From Myxococcota bacterium (GTDB lineage Bacteria; Myxococcota_A; UBA9160; PR03), in NCBI GenBank assembly GCA_030066475.1, contig JASJBO010000438.1, forward strand, positions 1 through 5,553: 5,553 bases of DNA, given 5' to 3'. Position numbers and translations under genes: made by a program. The notes beneath the pieces are model-generated. The model was not told where the DNA came from, did not search any database, and saw nothing but the letters and a program-made list of their open reading frames with translations. Shown piece by piece: positions 5,232 to 5,553 of the stretch (its first letter is position 1; every line of letters starts with the position of its first letter).

Positions 5232-5553
5232 GCCCGGGCGACTCGATCCCGATCAGGTTCACGAGGCCCGGCAGGCCGGCATCCGACTCCTCCGCGACCA
5301 CGAAGTCGCGGAACGCCTCGCCGGGCCCGGCGAGACGCGGACGGATCCCGGCGTAGTCGGGCGCGAGCTGCTCCGCGCGCAGCCCCGGCAGGTAGCGGCC
5401 CGCCGCGCGCGCGAAGCCCGCCGCCTTGGCCGGGTCGACGTCGTAGCGCAGCGCGTCGACGTACTCGGCGTCGGGACCGAAGCGGATGCGCCCACCCAGG
5501 TCGACGGTGGCGTGGATGCCCAGACCGGGACCCGCGGGCACCGGGTAGACCAG
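5176..5553 (-). CDS. FAD-dependent oxidoreductase, L-2-hydroxyglutarate dehydrogenase type (C-terminal part)
   Basis: The frame is open from the right edge, so only the last 125 residues are seen and the N-terminal FAD-binding part lies outside. The visible part begins LVYPVPAGPGLGIHATVDLGG, with the substrate-domain strand, then FGPDAEYVD, RYLPGL, DYAGIRPRLAGPGEAFRDFVV, and the closing FAD-binding segment GLVNLIGIESPGLTASEAIG before the last helix VVELLAGL. These are hallmarks of the D-amino-acid-oxidase superfamily branch that contains L-2-hydroxyglutarate dehydrogenase/oxidase (L2HGDH, LhgO), which oxidises L-2-hydroxyglutarate to 2-oxoglutarate with FAD. A GTG at 5541 is internal, not a start, because the family sequence continues upstream of it. 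A related 2-hydroxyacid or amino-acid substrate cannot be excluded. Its stop lies inside the convergent propeller gene. Confidence 0.85.
   Translation of the reverse strand: MVYPVPAGPGLGIHATVDLGGRIRFGPDAEYVDALRYDVDPAKAAGFARAAGRYLPGLRAEQLAPDYAGIRPRLAGPGEAFRDFVVAEESDAGLPGLVNLIGIESPGLTASEAIGARVVELLAGL

Noticed and set aside
1..5553. tRNA, rRNA, CRISPR, IS element or phage signatures
   Set aside because: No repeat-spacer periodicity, transposase or integrase motif or tRNA-like fold was seen on reading; the window is ordinary chromosomal coding sequence in this respect.

Overview
The window is very GC-rich and densely coding, with only two intergenic gaps of 40-100 bp, and shows no mobile element, CRISPR array, tRNA or rRNA. 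The PEP-CTERM sorting signal on one product implies a Gram-negative, exosortase-bearing bacterium. Together with the GC content and the families present this suggests a Myxococcota/Desulfobacterota-like or similar uncultured lineage. That placement is inference; no marker gene is present.

Left half (1-2845, minus strand): three genes read leftward in one tight unit. A complete Gfo/Idh/MocA-type NAD(P)-dependent oxidoreductase with a cysteine cluster comes first. Its stop overlaps the start of a membrane-anchored SurA/parvulin-like peptidyl-prolyl isomerase. A small sensorless histidine-kinase-like protein follows and runs off the left edge. Its H-box is intact but its ATP-binding motifs are badly degraded.

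Centre (2846-2886): a 41-bp divergent promoter region. The -10-like hexamers of the two strands overlap within 8 bp. The leftward mRNA would have a short leader with a good Shine-Dalgarno, while the rightward mRNA would be almost leaderless.

Right half (2887-5231, plus strand): a thioredoxin-like [2Fe-2S] ferredoxin is followed at once by a compact PP2C-type serine/threonine phosphatase with all metal-binding motifs. A ~100-bp gap with two GC-rich hairpins separates these from a secreted protein with a signal peptide, seven repeat units (a predicted seven-bladed beta-propeller) and a C-terminal PEP-CTERM tag. Its last 56 bp overlap, tail to tail, an FAD-dependent oxidoreductase of the L-2-hydroxyglutarate dehydrogenase type that enters from the right edge on the minus strand.

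The genes do not form an obvious single pathway. The best candidates for something unusual are the degenerate kinase, the overlapping divergent promoter with a leaderless transcript, and the 56-bp convergent overlap that encodes the arginine tail of the sorting signal.
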